A stretch of 21,265 nt of DNA from positions 1-21,265 of the forward strand of contig DATIPA010000001.1 in assembly GCA_035472475.1 (NCBI GenBank), given 5' to 3'. Numbering within the stretch: the first letter of the stretch is position 1; each line of letters begins with the position of its first letter. The notes under the pieces are model-generated. The model was not told the origin of the DNA, searched no databases, and saw only the letters and a list, made by a program, of their open reading frames with translations. The DNA comes from JAFAXD01 sp035472475 (lineage in GTDB: Bacteria; Pseudomonadota; Alphaproteobacteria; Rhizobiales; Xanthobacteraceae). Shown here in pieces: positions 1-8,787 of the stretch. The position numbers were made by a program, and so were the translations under genes.

Positions 1-2132
1 GCGACGTTTGTCGGCAGCATGAACAGAATGGCCTTCTCGATGTTGTTGTAGACCGTGCGACCCTCCTTCACGGCCGCGGTGATCGAGGCGAAATTGTCGT
101 CGGCGAGTATCATCTCGGCCGCTTCTTTCGTGACCTCAGTACCCTTGATGCCCATTGCGACGCCGATGTCCGCCTTCTTGAGAGCCGGAGCGTCATTTAC
201 GCCGTCGCCGGTCATTGCGACGATCTGCTTGTTAGCCTGGATCGCCTTCACCAAACGGAGCTTATGTTCGGGGCTTGCGCGCGCGAAGACGTCTACGTCG
301 CGCACCCGCTCCTGAAGGGTGGCGGTGTCCATCTCCTCGATCTCGGCGCCGGTGATCGCGGTTGTTCCATCTCCGATGCCGAGCATCTTCGCGATCGCAG
401 CGGCCGTGATCTTGTGGTCGCCGGTGATCATGGTGACGCGAATGTCGCCGCCATGACATTCCTTGACGGCTTCGACGGCTTCCTTGCGCGGCGGGTCGAG
501 CAACCCGACGAGACCGAGGAGCACGAGGTTCTTCGGAAGGTCCGCGGGCGTGAGCGCGCCGGCCCTGACGCTCGGGTTCTCGATCCACGCCAGTGCCAGA
601 ACGCGCTCGCCCTGGCCTGCGAGCCTGTCGGACGCCTCCGAGAAATGTTTGCGATCAATCGGTACTTGCCCGCCGCCCGTCGTCTGCTGGCGATCGCAGT
701 GGCCGAGGATGACTTCCGGGGCACCTTTGGTCAGCAGAATCTGCGTGCCGTCACGCGTCTTGTGCAGCGTGGCCATGAACCGGTGTTCCGATTCGAACGG
801 GATAGCGTCAACGCGGGAATACGCGTCCTGCTCGACCTGCCTTTGCATCCCCAGTTTGGCCGCGAACGGATAGAGCGCCCCTTCGGTCGGATCGCCCTCG
901 ACCTTCCAGACGCCGTCTGCTTGGAATAGCTCGGCGTCATTGCACAGCGTGGACACTCGCCCCATGAGCTCGAGCACGCCGTCTGGCCCCGCCGGCTTGC
1001 CGCCTTTACTAACCTCGCCGTCGGGCGCGTAGCCTTCGCCCGTTATTTGGTAGGCCGAATCGGCAGTCACGGCCGACACCACCATCATCTCCATCAGCGT
1101 CAGCGTTCCGGTCTTGTCGGAGCAGATGCGCGATACCGAGCCGAGGGTTTCGACCGCCGGAAGGCGCCGGATGATGGCGTTACGCTGAGCCATACGCTGG
1201 ACACCGATCGCGAGGGTGATGGTGATGATCGCCGGCAAGCCCTCCGGTATGACCGAAACCGCGATGCCGACGACGGCTTGAAACAACTCAACAAAGTCCA
1301 TGCCTTTCACCCACCTGCCATAGGCGAAGATCAAGACGCTGACGACACCGATGACCGCGGTGATCGCATAGCCGAATTTCTTGATCTGCCGCAGCAGCGG
1401 CGTCTCAAGCGTGCTCACGCCGGCGAGGAGCTGGTTGATACGCCCGAGCTCGGTTTCGCTGCCAGTCGCCACCACAACGCCGGTGCCGCGGCCGGAGACA
1501 ACCATGGTTCCCGAGAACGCCATGTTCTCCCGATCACCGACGGTTGCGTTGGCGGCAACCGGGTCGACGGTCTTGTCGGCGGGGACCGATTCCCCGGTGA
1601 GCGCGGCTTCCTCGGTGCGCAGGTTCTTAACGTCGGTGAGTCGCAAGTCTGCGGGGACCTTGTCGCCCGACTCCAACAAGACGATGTCCCCCGGCACGAG
1701 TTCGTCGGCGGAAATCATGCGCGTATCGCCGCCGCGTATCGTGCGCGCCTCGGCCGACAGCATGTTGCGGATCGAGTCCAGAGCTTTCTCAGCCTTTCCT
1801 TCTTGAATGAAACCGAGCAGGGCGTTGATGATGACGACGCCCAAGATGATCGCGGCATCGATCCATAAATTCAACATCAGCTTGGCAAAGCCTGCGCCGA
1901 GCAAGACGTAGACCAGGATATTGTTGAACTGGGATAGGAACCGTTGGAACGGCCCGGTCTTCTTGCCTTCCGGCAATCGGTTGGGACCGTATTGCTGTAG
2001 CCGGAGCGAGGCTTCGGCGACGCTCAAGCCGTTCGCGCCGTTACTTGCGAGGCGTTTGACCGCATCGTCTGCCGATATGGCGAACCACGAGACAGCATTG
2101 CCCTCGGACGTGACCTGGGAAGCCGCAGCCAT
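1..2132 (-). CDS. P2-type cation-transporting ATPase (Ca2+-ATPase-like), 3' end outside window
   Basis: An ATP-driven inner-membrane cation pump. I translated the minus strand from ATG at 2132; it stays open to base 1, giving 710 residues and lacking the C-terminal membrane helices. In order it shows a cation-ATPase N-terminal domain (about 13-85), two membrane helices (about 70-110), the actuator TGES (179-182), helices 3-4 with PEGL (Glu297), the phosphorylated Asp339 in DKTGTLT, the nucleotide-site KGAPE (469-473) and the hinge TGDGVNDAP (Asp643). PEGL is typical of P2 pumps (Ca2+, Mn2+, Na+/K+ or H+), not heavy-metal P1B pumps, which have CPC. The residues after DKTGTLT are LMEMM instead of the common xNxM. 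A GAGGGG ribosome site lies 6 nt before the ATG. The exact ion cannot be read from the sequence. LapA-like gene upstream on the same strand. Confidence 0.93.
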   Translation of the reverse strand, partial: MAAASQVTSEGNAVSWFAISADDAVKRLASNGANGLSVAEASLRLQQYGPNRLPEGKKTGPFQRFLSQFNNILVYVLLGAGFAKLMLNLWIDAAIILGVVIINALLGFIQEGKAEKALDSIRNMLSAEARTIRGGDTRMISADELVPGDIVLLESGDKVPADLRLTDVKNLRTEEAALTGESVPADKTVDPVAANATVGDRENMAFSGTMVVSGRGTGVVVATGSETELGRINQLLAGVSTLETPLLRQIKKFGYAITAVIGVVSVLIFAYGRWVKGMDFVELFQAVVGIAVSVIPEGLPAIITITLAIGVQRMAQRNAIIRRLPAVETLGSVSRICSDKTGTLTLMEMMVVSAVTADSAYQITGEGYAPDGEVSKGGKPAGPDGVLELMGRVSTLCNDAELFQADGVWKVEGDPTEGALYPFAAKLGMQRQVEQDAYSRVDAIPFESEHRFMATLHKTRDGTQILLTKGAPEVILGHCDRQQTTGGGQVPIDRKHFSEASDRLAGQGERVLALAWIENPSVRAGALTPADLPKNLVLLGLVGLLDPPRKEAVEAVKECHGGDIRVTMITGDHKITAAAIAKMLGIGDGTTAITGAEIEEMDTATLQERVRDVDVFARASPEHKLRLVKAIQANKQIVAMTGDGVNDAPALKKADIGVAMGIKGTEVTKEAAEMILADDNFASITAAVKEGRTVYNNIEKAILFMLPTNV

Positions 2133-2191
2133 GATCAGCCCCTCGATTGCGCGGATCGCGGACGACGCTGTCGGTATGCGATTATGGCGGC

Positions 2192-2206
2192 GCGCTCTCC
2201 GAGCGC
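2192..2206. repeat. Short inverted repeat between the LapA-like and ATPase genes
   Basis: GCGCTC-TCC-GAGCGC is a perfect 6-bp inverted repeat with a 3-nt centre, about 60 bp upstream of the ATPase start in a 171-bp gap with no other gene. No T-run follows on either strand, so it is not a typical intrinsic terminator. It could be a regulator site or chance in GC-rich DNA. Confidence 0.25.
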
Positions 2207-2303
2207 TACTCGATGCTTAACAGATGCCTCGCACGCACAGTGCTAATCGATCGACAGCAGGTTGATCCGCTTGATTGGTGTCCTCCAAAGCCAAATAGGG
2301 TCT

Positions 2304-2525
2304 TTAAGGTGCGCGCCTTGCCCCTTGCAACGAACGGCGCAGTAATGACCATAAGCTGCCGCCGGTCACCATGCCGAGAAGGTAGAAGATGACAGCGAGT
2401 AGGGCGAGCGGCGCGCGCGCGCTGAAGCCGAGGAACGTCATCGTCGCGGTCTCGAAGTTCTGGCCCGCGAAAATGAGGAGGGCGGCGAGAAACAGCCCGA
2501 TGATGATGAGGTGGACCCAGCGCAT
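2304..2525 (-). CDS. LapA-like (DUF1049) small membrane protein
   Basis: A 73-residue protein with two hydrophobic helices, about 5-22 and 38-58, joined by a short segment containing GQN and TFLG. This is the layout of the LapA/DUF1049 family, small inner-membrane proteins of which the E. coli member helps control lipopolysaccharide assembly. The C-terminus is basic (SLLRRSLQGARR), consistent with a cytoplasmic tail. ATG at 2525 is preceded by GAAAGG with 8 nt spacing. No LapB-type TPR gene is adjacent, so an LPS role is only inferred from the family. It lies 171 bp upstream of the P-type ATPase on the same strand and is divergent from the metallophosphoesterase gene. Confidence 0.8.
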   Translation of the reverse strand: MRWVHLIIIGLFLAALLIFAGQNFETATMTFLGFSARAPLALLAVIFYLLGMVTGGSLWSLLRRSLQGARRAP

Positions 2526-2619
2526 GGCGGTGGCCTTTCGACGTCAGCGTGAGACAGCGTAGGATACAGTATATTGTTGGCCCGTCGAGGTTGGTGATAG
2601 GGCATCGTCGCGCACAATC

Positions 2620-2628
2620 GGGGGGGGG
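2620..2628 (+). repeat. Nine-G homopolymer just upstream of the phosphoesterase start
   Basis: A run of nine G ends 5 nt before the TTG at 2634. It may act as a strong Shine-Dalgarno-like tract. Such runs are also prone to slippage during replication and to sequencing error. Confidence 0.6.
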
Positions 2629-2633
2629 TCGCC

Positions 2634-4397
2634 TTGCCGGATCGACGTGTTGGGAGGCGGAGCTTGAGGCCAGCGATCGATCCTCGGTGGGGTGATATCG
2701 AAGACGACGCTTCGAGCTCCAAACGTCGTTCGCTATTGTCGCTCGCCGGCTCTCTGCTCGCCGAGATCAGCATCACCAAGCTCGCCACCGCTTGGCTCTC
2801 CCTAGTCATTCTCCCGGCGCTATTGCTCGGGGTTGCACCGATTGTCGCCTCGATCTGGTTCAACTCGGTGTTCGACGAATTTACTTCATCCCTGGCCGGC
2901 GTCTGGTCATTGGCCGTCGTCATTCTGCTGGCGGCGATCGGCTGGTTCGGCGGCCGCCGAGTGCTCCAAATTGCGGAACATAGTTTTTGGTCGCTTAATT
3001 CGCTGATTGTGCAACCTTGCTATACGGCCTGCCGCGAGGTGTTGCGTCACCTCGTCGGTGGCCGGATGTCTCCGGCGACGTATGCCGGGAGCGCTGTTGC
3101 GTCTGCCCTCTTTCTATGTGCGATTGCCGTCGGGGTAGTGCTGCTCGTATGGCCGGAAGCTTACCTGACCAGCGACATCACGATTCTGCGTTCCCCAAAG
3201 CACTTGGCAATCGTCGCGCTAGCCAACAGCGTCGTACTGGTTGGCGCTTATGTGGCGGTGGCCGTTCTGGTATGGGGCGTTGCCGACGCGGCCATAAGCC
3301 AGCCGCGCAACCTCGAATTGGCGGGGCAAGTCTCTCCGGCCGGACGAACGTGGCGCATCGCGCATCTCTCGGATCTTCATATCGTGGGCGAACCTTATGG
3401 GTTTCGTATTGAGAGCGGCCGGTCCGGTCCGCGCGGCAACGGCCGGTGGCGCCGCCTGCTCGACCAGTTGGAGCTGATCCACGCGAGCGAGCCGCTGGAT
3501 GTGGTTCTGATCACCGGCGATATGACTGACGCCGGCAGGTCGGGTGAATGGGCTGAATTCTTTGACGCCATCGCGGATCACCCAAGTCTCTCCGGTCGAA
3601 TTTTACTCCTGCCCGGCAACCACGATGTCAACATCGTTGATCGCGCCAATCCGGCGCGCCTTGATCTTCCCACCAGTCCCAACAAGCGACTGCGCAAGGT
3701 CCGAACATTGTCTGCGCTCGCCGCGATCCAGGGGGAGCGCGTTCGCATCGTCGACCGCGCAGGCGGGCGCTTGGGAGCAAGCTTGGCCGCAACCTTGGAG
3801 CCGCACCTACCGCACATGATCGCGTTTGCGGACGCGGGAAAGCCGTCGTTGACCAAGGAGCTCGCCGATCTGTGGGACGGGATCTTTCCGATGCTGCTGC
3901 CGCCCGAACAGGATGATGGCCTCGGCATCATGCTGTTGAACTCCAACGCGGACACCCATTTTTCGTTCACCAACGCACTTGGCATGATTTCGTCGGAACA
4001 GGCGCGCGCAATCAACATCGTGAGTGCCGCCTATCCGCGCGCCGGCTGGGTGATCGCGCTGCACCATCATGTCGTCGAGTACCCCTGGGGCGCGAAGGCG
4101 CTCTCCGAGCGTATCGGCACGGCGCTGATCAACGGAAGCTGGTTCATCCGCGGCCTCAAATCGTTGGCCGGCCGTGCGGTGCTCATGCACGGGCATCGTC
4201 ACATTGATTGGCTTGGGCAATGCGCGGGACTGATGATTGTTTCCGCGCCGTCTCCGGTCATGAACGCGACTGACGATGCCGCGACTTATTTCTACGTCCA
4301 CGCGTTGGCGATCGACGCAGATCGGCAGCTGCGCTTATTGCAGCCGCAACGGGTTGTTGTTGCGGGCGAGGGGCTTTCCCAGGAAGCAGCCACCTAG
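2634..4397 (+). CDS. Membrane-anchored calcineurin-like metallophosphoesterase
   Basis: A 587-residue protein with an N-terminal membrane module and a C-terminal two-metal phosphoesterase. Hydrophobic helices lie at about 51-75, 89-108, 152-174 and 191-217. The catalytic domain starts near 240 and has all family motifs: SDLH (Asp247, His249), TGD (Asp296), GNHD (328-331), HHH (477-479) and GHRH (520-523). The enzyme class hydrolyses phosphomono- or diesters; the substrate cannot be told. Four predicted helices fit a catalytic domain on the cytoplasmic face, but this is uncertain. The start is TTG at 2634, right after a nine-G run; TTG at 2664 is an alternative with GGGAGG upstream at good spacing. 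There is no in-frame ATG near the N-terminus. The stop TAG is the first three bases of a palindromic repeat. Confidence 0.85.
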   Translation: MPDRRVGRRSLRPAIDPRWGDIEDDASSSKRRSLLSLAGSLLAEISITKLATAWLSLVILPALLLGVAPIVASIWFNSVFDEFTSSLAGVWSLAVVILLAAIGWFGGRRVLQIAEHSFWSLNSLIVQPCYTACREVLRHLVGGRMSPATYAGSAVASALFLCAIAVGVVLLVWPEAYLTSDITILRSPKHLAIVALANSVVLVGAYVAVAVLVWGVADAAISQPRNLELAGQVSPAGRTWRIAHLSDLHIVGEPYGFRIESGRSGPRGNGRWRRLLDQLELIHASEPLDVVLITGDMTDAGRSGEWAEFFDAIADHPSLSGRILLLPGNHDVNIVDRANPARLDLPTSPNKRLRKVRTLSALAAIQGERVRIVDRAGGRLGASLAATLEPHLPHMIAFADAGKPSLTKELADLWDGIFPMLLPPEQDDGLGIMLLNSNADTHFSFTNALGMISSEQARAINIVSAAYPRAGWVIALHHHVVEYPWGAKALSERIGTALINGSWFIRGLKSLAGRAVLMHGHRHIDWLGQCAGLMIVSAPSPVMNATDDAATYFYVHALAIDADRQLRLLQPQRVVVAGEGLSQEAAT

Positions 4398-4440
4398 CGC
4401 ATGATCCGACAAAGTGGTTCGCCGACAAGATCATGCGCTA
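4395..4440. repeat. Rhizobiales-type intergenic palindromic element
   Basis: Perfect 12-bp arms TAGCGCATGATC (4395-4406) and GATCATGCGCTA (4429-4440) flank a 22-nt centre containing AAAGTGG and CCGACAA. From memory this matches the short palindrome (core GCATGATC...AAAGTGG...GATCATGC) found many times between genes in Bradyrhizobium and relatives. It lies between the convergent phosphoesterase and RND pump genes and could form a hairpin that ends both transcripts. Its first three bases are the phosphoesterase stop codon. Confidence 0.8.
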
Positions 4441-4506
4441 AATCAATCCAAGGCCGTCTTCCCGCACAGGCGCAGCCGGAAGTACTCGTCGCGTTGGCCT
4501 CTCCAC

Positions 4507-7500
4507 TCAGGCCGCAACGCCCTCGTGCGCAGGCTCCTTGACGCGAAACCAAGTGACGTAGAGTGCAGGCAAGACAATCAAAGTGAGTACCGTCGCCACG
4601 AACAAACCACCCATGATCGCGAAAGCCATCGGCCCCCAGAATACGGTCGGGGCAATCGGAATAAATCCGAGCACCGTGGAAATCGCCGTCAGCATGATCG
4701 GACGAAAGCGGGAGAGGGTCGCTCCGACCACCGCGTCCCAAATCTGCAGCCCCTGCGCCCGTTCGGTCTCGATCTGCTCGATGAGAATCACCGCATTGCG
4801 GGCGATCATGCCGAGCAACGCGAGAATGCCGAGGATCGCGACAAACCCGAGCGGCTGGCGGAAGATGAGCAGTGCGAGCACGATCCCGATGAGGCCCATT
4901 GGGACGACGCTCATGACGAGAAACAGACGGCTAAAGCTGTGCAACTGAGCCATCAGGAAGATGAGCATGAGGAGCAGCATCACGGGAACCATGGCGAAGA
5001 CCGAGGCCTGTGATTGCGCGCTTTCCTCAACCGTCCCGCCCACGTCGACGCGATATCCTTTTGGAAGGTTTTCGCTCAGCTTCGCGATCGCCGGAGCCAA
5101 CGCACGGACCGCACTCTCGGGCGTTGAACCGGAGGCGACGTCGGCCTGCACCGTCAACGTCGGAACGCGCTGCCGCCGCCAAATCAATGGATATTCCTGC
5201 TCGAAATCGAAGCTCGCGACCTGGCTCAGGGGCACTGTGCGCCCGTTCGGGAGTGGAAGCTGCAGGGCGCGCAAGGTCGATAGCGAGATGCGCTGCTCGT
5301 CCTGCGCCCGCGCAATGACGTCGACGAGATAGATGTCGTCGCGCACCTTGGTGATCGGCGTCCCGGTCATCACGCCGTTCAGAGTCGCCGCGAGCGTCTG
5401 TGAACTCAGGCCCAGAAGCCGTGCCTGATCTTGATCGATGCTGATGCGAACCTTCCGGGATGGCTCGATCCAGTCGAAATTAACCCCTTTCACATCGGAA
5501 CTGGCGCCCAGGACTTCGGCAAGGCGCAACGCGATCGACCGCACCTCTGCAATCTCAGGGCCTTGGACCCTGTACTGCACCGGCCATCCGACAGGGGGTC
5601 CGAGTTCCAGCGGCGACACGCGGGCGACGACGCCGGGCATCTGATCTGGGAGCACTTTCTCCAGCCCCACTTGCAGCCGCTCGCGGGCTGCGACGCTCTT
5701 GGCGACGACGACGGCTTGGGCAAAAGAGTCTCTGGCCAATTGGACATCGAGCGGAAGGTAGAAGCGGATGGCCCCGCGCCCCACGTAGGTGCTCCAACGT
5801 TCGACATCGGGATTTCCCCCGAGGATGGCATCGAGTTTGGCGGCGGCCTGATCGCTGGCGAAGATCGAGGCGTTTTGCGGCAAGGAGAGGTCGACGACGA
5901 GTTCGGGACGGTCGGAGGCCGGGAAGAATTGTCGCGGCACGAACGGCAGCGCCAGAACCGCGGCGACAAAACACGCCAGTGTCGCTGCAATGGTGAGCCA
6001 GCGCATCCTCATCGCGCCGACGAGGAGCCCGCGGAAGATCCGCATGATCGCGCCCGGTTCGTCCGCCGCCGCCGCCTTCGGCTTGGCTAGGAGCGCCACG
6101 CCGAGCAACGGCGCGAAAAGCACGGCGACGAACCAGGAAACGATCAGCGCGATTGTTACGACGGCGAAAATCGAGAACGTATATTCGCCGGCGGCGCTCC
6201 GCGCAAAACCGATCGGCACGAAACCCGCCGCGGTAACGAACGAGCCCGTCAGCATCGGGAAGGCCAGGGTGTCATACGCAAAAGTCGCGGCCTGCTCCTT
6301 GTTGTCGCCGCGCGCCAGACGCGTAGTCATAACGTCGATGGTGGTCATGGCGTCATCGACGAGGAGCCCCAAGGCGATGATCAATGCACCGAGCGAAATG
6401 CGCTGGAGATCAATCCCTAGCGCTTCCATGATGGGGAATACGATGGCGAGCGTCAGCGGAATCGAAAGCGCGACAATGGCGCCTGCTCGGATGCCGAGGG
6501 TAACGAAGCTCACCGCCATGATGATGGCGATTGCTTGCCACAGCGACGTCATGAACTCGCCGATCGCGGTGTTGACGACAGCGGGTTGATCCGAGACTAG
6601 CGTCGGCTCAATGCCGAGGGGCAGATCGGCGATGGCTTCGTTGATCTCGCGGCTAACGTTCCGGCCCAGAGCCAGAATGTCGCCGCCATTGCGCATGGCG
6701 ATGGCCAATCCGATTGCGGGTTGCCCGTTGACACGGAACATCGGCTGCGGGGGGTCGGCGAATGAGCGGCGCACCTCGGCGATGTCGCGGAGCCGGATCA
6801 GCCGCCCGTTCGACAGGAAATTAACGGCGAGGATGTCCTGTTCGGACCGGAATGCGCCAGATACGCGAAGCCAAAGCTTCTCGTCACTCGTCTGTATGGA
6901 GCCGGACGGACTGACGGCGTTCTGTGCTTGGAGGGCGGCAAGCAAAGCCGCTCGATCAATTCCAAGCCCAGCGAGTTGCTGTGTCGAAAACTCGACAAAG
7001 ATCTGCTCATCCTGAGCGCCGATGATTTCGATCTTCGAAACGTCCGGAACATGCAGCAGTCGCGAGCGGATATCCTCGACATAATCGCGAAGCTCGCGAT
7101 GGGTGAATCCGTTGGCGGTGAAGCCGTAGATCAACCCAAAGGTGTCGCCAAAGTCGTCGTTGAAACCCGGACCAATGACAGCAGCCGGCAGCGTGTGGCG
7201 GATGTCGCCTATGTTCTTGCGAACCTGATACCAAATGTCGGGAACTTGGGCGGCCGTCGTCTCCCCTTTCAAATTGACGAATATGGTCGTGAGGCCGGGG
7301 CTCGTATAGCTGCGCAGGAAATCGAGGCCTTTGGTTTCTTGCAGCTTGCGCTCGAGCCGCTCGGTCACCTGCGAAAGCGTGTCATCGAGAGTGGCGCCAG
7401 GCCATGAGGCCTGCACGATCATCGTCCTGAAGGTGAAAGCCGGATCCTCGTTGCGACCGAGCCGCAAATAGGAGGCGAGGCCGCCGACAGTCACCACGAT

Positions 7501-7563
7501 CATCAAGAATACGGTGAACGAGCGATGTTTGAGCGCCCATTCGGACAGATTGGGGCCGATCAC
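4507..7563 (-). CDS. RND-family efflux pump, inner-membrane permease subunit
   Basis: A 1018-residue protein, the usual RND/AcrB length, expected to export small molecules across the inner membrane using the proton gradient. It has an N-terminal helix (about 15-32), a periplasmic domain beginning with a FxxxxVxxxWPGA segment, helix 4 with the paired acidic residues Asp403-Asp404 in GLLVDDA, a second periplasmic domain, and C-terminal helices. At the site of the AcrB helix-10 lysine (GLSAKNA) this protein has Arg922 (GMIARNA), a change I recall from other RND branches. GTG at 7563 is the start, overlapping the adaptor stop as GTGA, so translation is probably coupled. The substrate class (drug, solvent or other) is unknown; the DD pair in helix 4 argues for the HAE class rather than the metal-exporting CusA class. 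No outer-membrane channel gene is nearby. Confidence 0.93.
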   Translation of the reverse strand: MIGPNLSEWALKHRSFTVFLMIVVTVGGLASYLRLGRNEDPAFTFRTMIVQASWPGATLDDTLSQVTERLERKLQETKGLDFLRSYTSPGLTTIFVNLKGETTAAQVPDIWYQVRKNIGDIRHTLPAAVIGPGFNDDFGDTFGLIYGFTANGFTHRELRDYVEDIRSRLLHVPDVSKIEIIGAQDEQIFVEFSTQQLAGLGIDRAALLAALQAQNAVSPSGSIQTSDEKLWLRVSGAFRSEQDILAVNFLSNGRLIRLRDIAEVRRSFADPPQPMFRVNGQPAIGLAIAMRNGGDILALGRNVSREINEAIADLPLGIEPTLVSDQPAVVNTAIGEFMTSLWQAIAIIMAVSFVTLGIRAGAIVALSIPLTLAIVFPIMEALGIDLQRISLGALIIALGLLVDDAMTTIDVMTTRLARGDNKEQAATFAYDTLAFPMLTGSFVTAAGFVPIGFARSAAGEYTFSIFAVVTIALIVSWFVAVLFAPLLGVALLAKPKAAAADEPGAIMRIFRGLLVGAMRMRWLTIAATLACFVAAVLALPFVPRQFFPASDRPELVVDLSLPQNASIFASDQAAAKLDAILGGNPDVERWSTYVGRGAIRFYLPLDVQLARDSFAQAVVVAKSVAARERLQVGLEKVLPDQMPGVVARVSPLELGPPVGWPVQYRVQGPEIAEVRSIALRLAEVLGASSDVKGVNFDWIEPSRKVRISIDQDQARLLGLSSQTLAATLNGVMTGTPITKVRDDIYLVDVIARAQDEQRISLSTLRALQLPLPNGRTVPLSQVASFDFEQEYPLIWRRQRVPTLTVQADVASGSTPESAVRALAPAIAKLSENLPKGYRVDVGGTVEESAQSQASVFAMVPVMLLLMLIFLMAQLHSFSRLFLVMSVVPMGLIGIVLALLIFRQPLGFVAILGILALLGMIARNAVILIEQIETERAQGLQIWDAVVGATLSRFRPIMLTAISTVLGFIPIAPTVFWGPMAFAIMGGLFVATVLTLIVLPALYVTWFRVKEPAHEGVAA

Positions 7564-8672
7564 GAAGGCGATCCGAGCAGGCGGATCTTGCGACCCGGAT
7601 AGAGCGCCTGAACGCCGGCTGTCACGACAATCTCTCCACCCTCCAGCCCCTGCGAAATCACAACCGTGCCGGGGTCGAAGCGCTGCACCTCCACATTGTG
7701 CAGCGATACCGTTAAGTTCGACGGGTCAACGATCCAGACCGCAGGTTGGCCATTGATTTTGGTGAGAGCGCTGGCGGGAATCGAGAAGCCCGGGGCGGAC
7801 TCCACCTGCATGCGCCCCGTAACCGTGGCGCCAAGGAGCATCGCGCTTGGGGGATCGATAAGACTCACTCTCACCCGAAAAGTTCGCGTGATGGGATCGG
7901 CTTGCGGATCGACTTGCCGCACGCGCCCTATCGCCGTCACCGAAGGAGCGTCAGTCAAGGTCACCACGATCTTGGGATCAGGAGGTGCCGATCGAATCAC
8001 CTGAGCCGGCACATCGAAAACGGCGTCCCGCCCATCCTGCCGGGCAACCTGAAAGATCATCTGTCCGGGCTGTACCACTTCGCCTGACTCGGCGCCTCTC
8101 GCGGTGATTGCTCCGGTAACGTTTGCCTTCAGCTGGGTATAGCTCACGCGGTCCTTGGCGATGTGCAATTGCGCCTGAGCGTCGTCGACCCTGGATTGCG
8201 TGGTGCGCAGCGCCTGCTGCGCTTGATCGAACAGGACCTTGGTCGTGAACCCTCTCTCCAAAAGAGTGTTCTGGCGATCGAAGTTGTTACTCACCTCCAC
8301 CAATTGCCCTTGCGCGGCGGAGAGAGCGGCCTGCGCCGACCGCAGTGCGTTCAATTCGTTTTGTGGGTCGAGTTTCGCCAGCACCTGGTCTGGTTCGACG
8401 CGATCGCCGACGTTGGCCAATCTTTCGATGATGCGACCGCCGATGCGGAAGGCGAGGGCGGCCTCGTTCTCGGCCATCACCTGTCCGGTCAGTACGACCA
8501 GCTCGCCGACGTCACCCTTCTCAACCGTGACCGTCCGAACCGGGCGCGCTTCAGGGGCCTTGACCGTCGTCTCCCGCTCACAGCCGGCAAGCAACGTGGC
8601 GAGGACCGGCAAAAGCAATAAGACGCTTGCTAAGCCGCGTCCTGCCTTCGGATAGATAGTGCAAGGGGCCAT
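7560..8672 (-). CDS. RND efflux periplasmic adaptor (membrane fusion protein), lipoprotein
   Basis: A 370-residue HlyD/AcrA-type adaptor that would link the RND pump to an outer-membrane channel. A lipoprotein signal ends in LAGC with Cys31 as the lipidated residue. After it come a lipoyl/barrel-sandwich half (AALAFRIGGRI, VGDRVEPDQVLAKLDP), an alpha-helical hairpin rich in Gln, Ala and Leu (about 105-175), the returning lipoyl half (GAITARGAESGEVVQPGQ) and beta-barrel domains ending near residue 365. I chose ATG at 8672 because GAGG lies 5 nt before it; the in-frame GTG at 8678 falls inside that ribosome site. It is the first gene of a two-gene unit with the pump (4-nt overlap) and lies about 115 bp downstream of the GntP permease gene, so read-through from there is possible. 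Confidence 0.92.
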   Translation of the reverse strand: MAPCTIYPKAGRGLASVLLLLPVLATLLAGCERETTVKAPEARPVRTVTVEKGDVGELVVLTGQVMAENEAALAFRIGGRIIERLANVGDRVEPDQVLAKLDPQNELNALRSAQAALSAAQGQLVEVSNNFDRQNTLLERGFTTKVLFDQAQQALRTTQSRVDDAQAQLHIAKDRVSYTQLKANVTGAITARGAESGEVVQPGQMIFQVARQDGRDAVFDVPAQVIRSAPPDPKIVVTLTDAPSVTAIGRVRQVDPQADPITRTFRVRVSLIDPPSAMLLGATVTGRMQVESAPGFSIPASALTKINGQPAVWIVDPSNLTVSLHNVEVQRFDPGTVVISQGLEGGEIVVTAGVQALYPGRKIRLLGSPS

Positions 8673-8735
8673 GGCCACCTCGATCTGAATCCGACCCTCG
8701 ATAACTACGCCACTCCCAGGCGTCGGCCGTCAAGC

Positions 8736-8752
8736 GCCACCTCCTGGGTGGC
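8736..8752. repeat. Small hairpin between the GntP permease and adaptor genes
   Basis: GCCACC-TCCTG-GGTGGC forms a 6-bp stem with a 5-nt loop about 35 bp beyond the permease stop. There is no T-run on either strand, so it is at best a weak terminator or RNA-stability hairpin. Confidence 0.25.
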
Positions 8753-8787
8753 CAACGCGACGCCGCATTATTTGGAGCCGCGCCCGC

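Noticed and set aside
1047..1868. 273-codon plus-strand frame inside the ATPase gene
   Set aside because: Low-complexity, His- and Asp-rich product antisense to a clearly conserved P-type ATPase. It is a GC-rich shadow frame.
2563..2580. TATATT-like -10 boxes in the LapA-phosphoesterase gap, on both strands
   Set aside because: Neither has an acceptable -35 box at 16-18 nt spacing.
2438..2923. 161-codon minus-strand frame across the LapA-phosphoesterase gap
   Set aside because: It overlaps two better-supported genes and has no recognisable domain.
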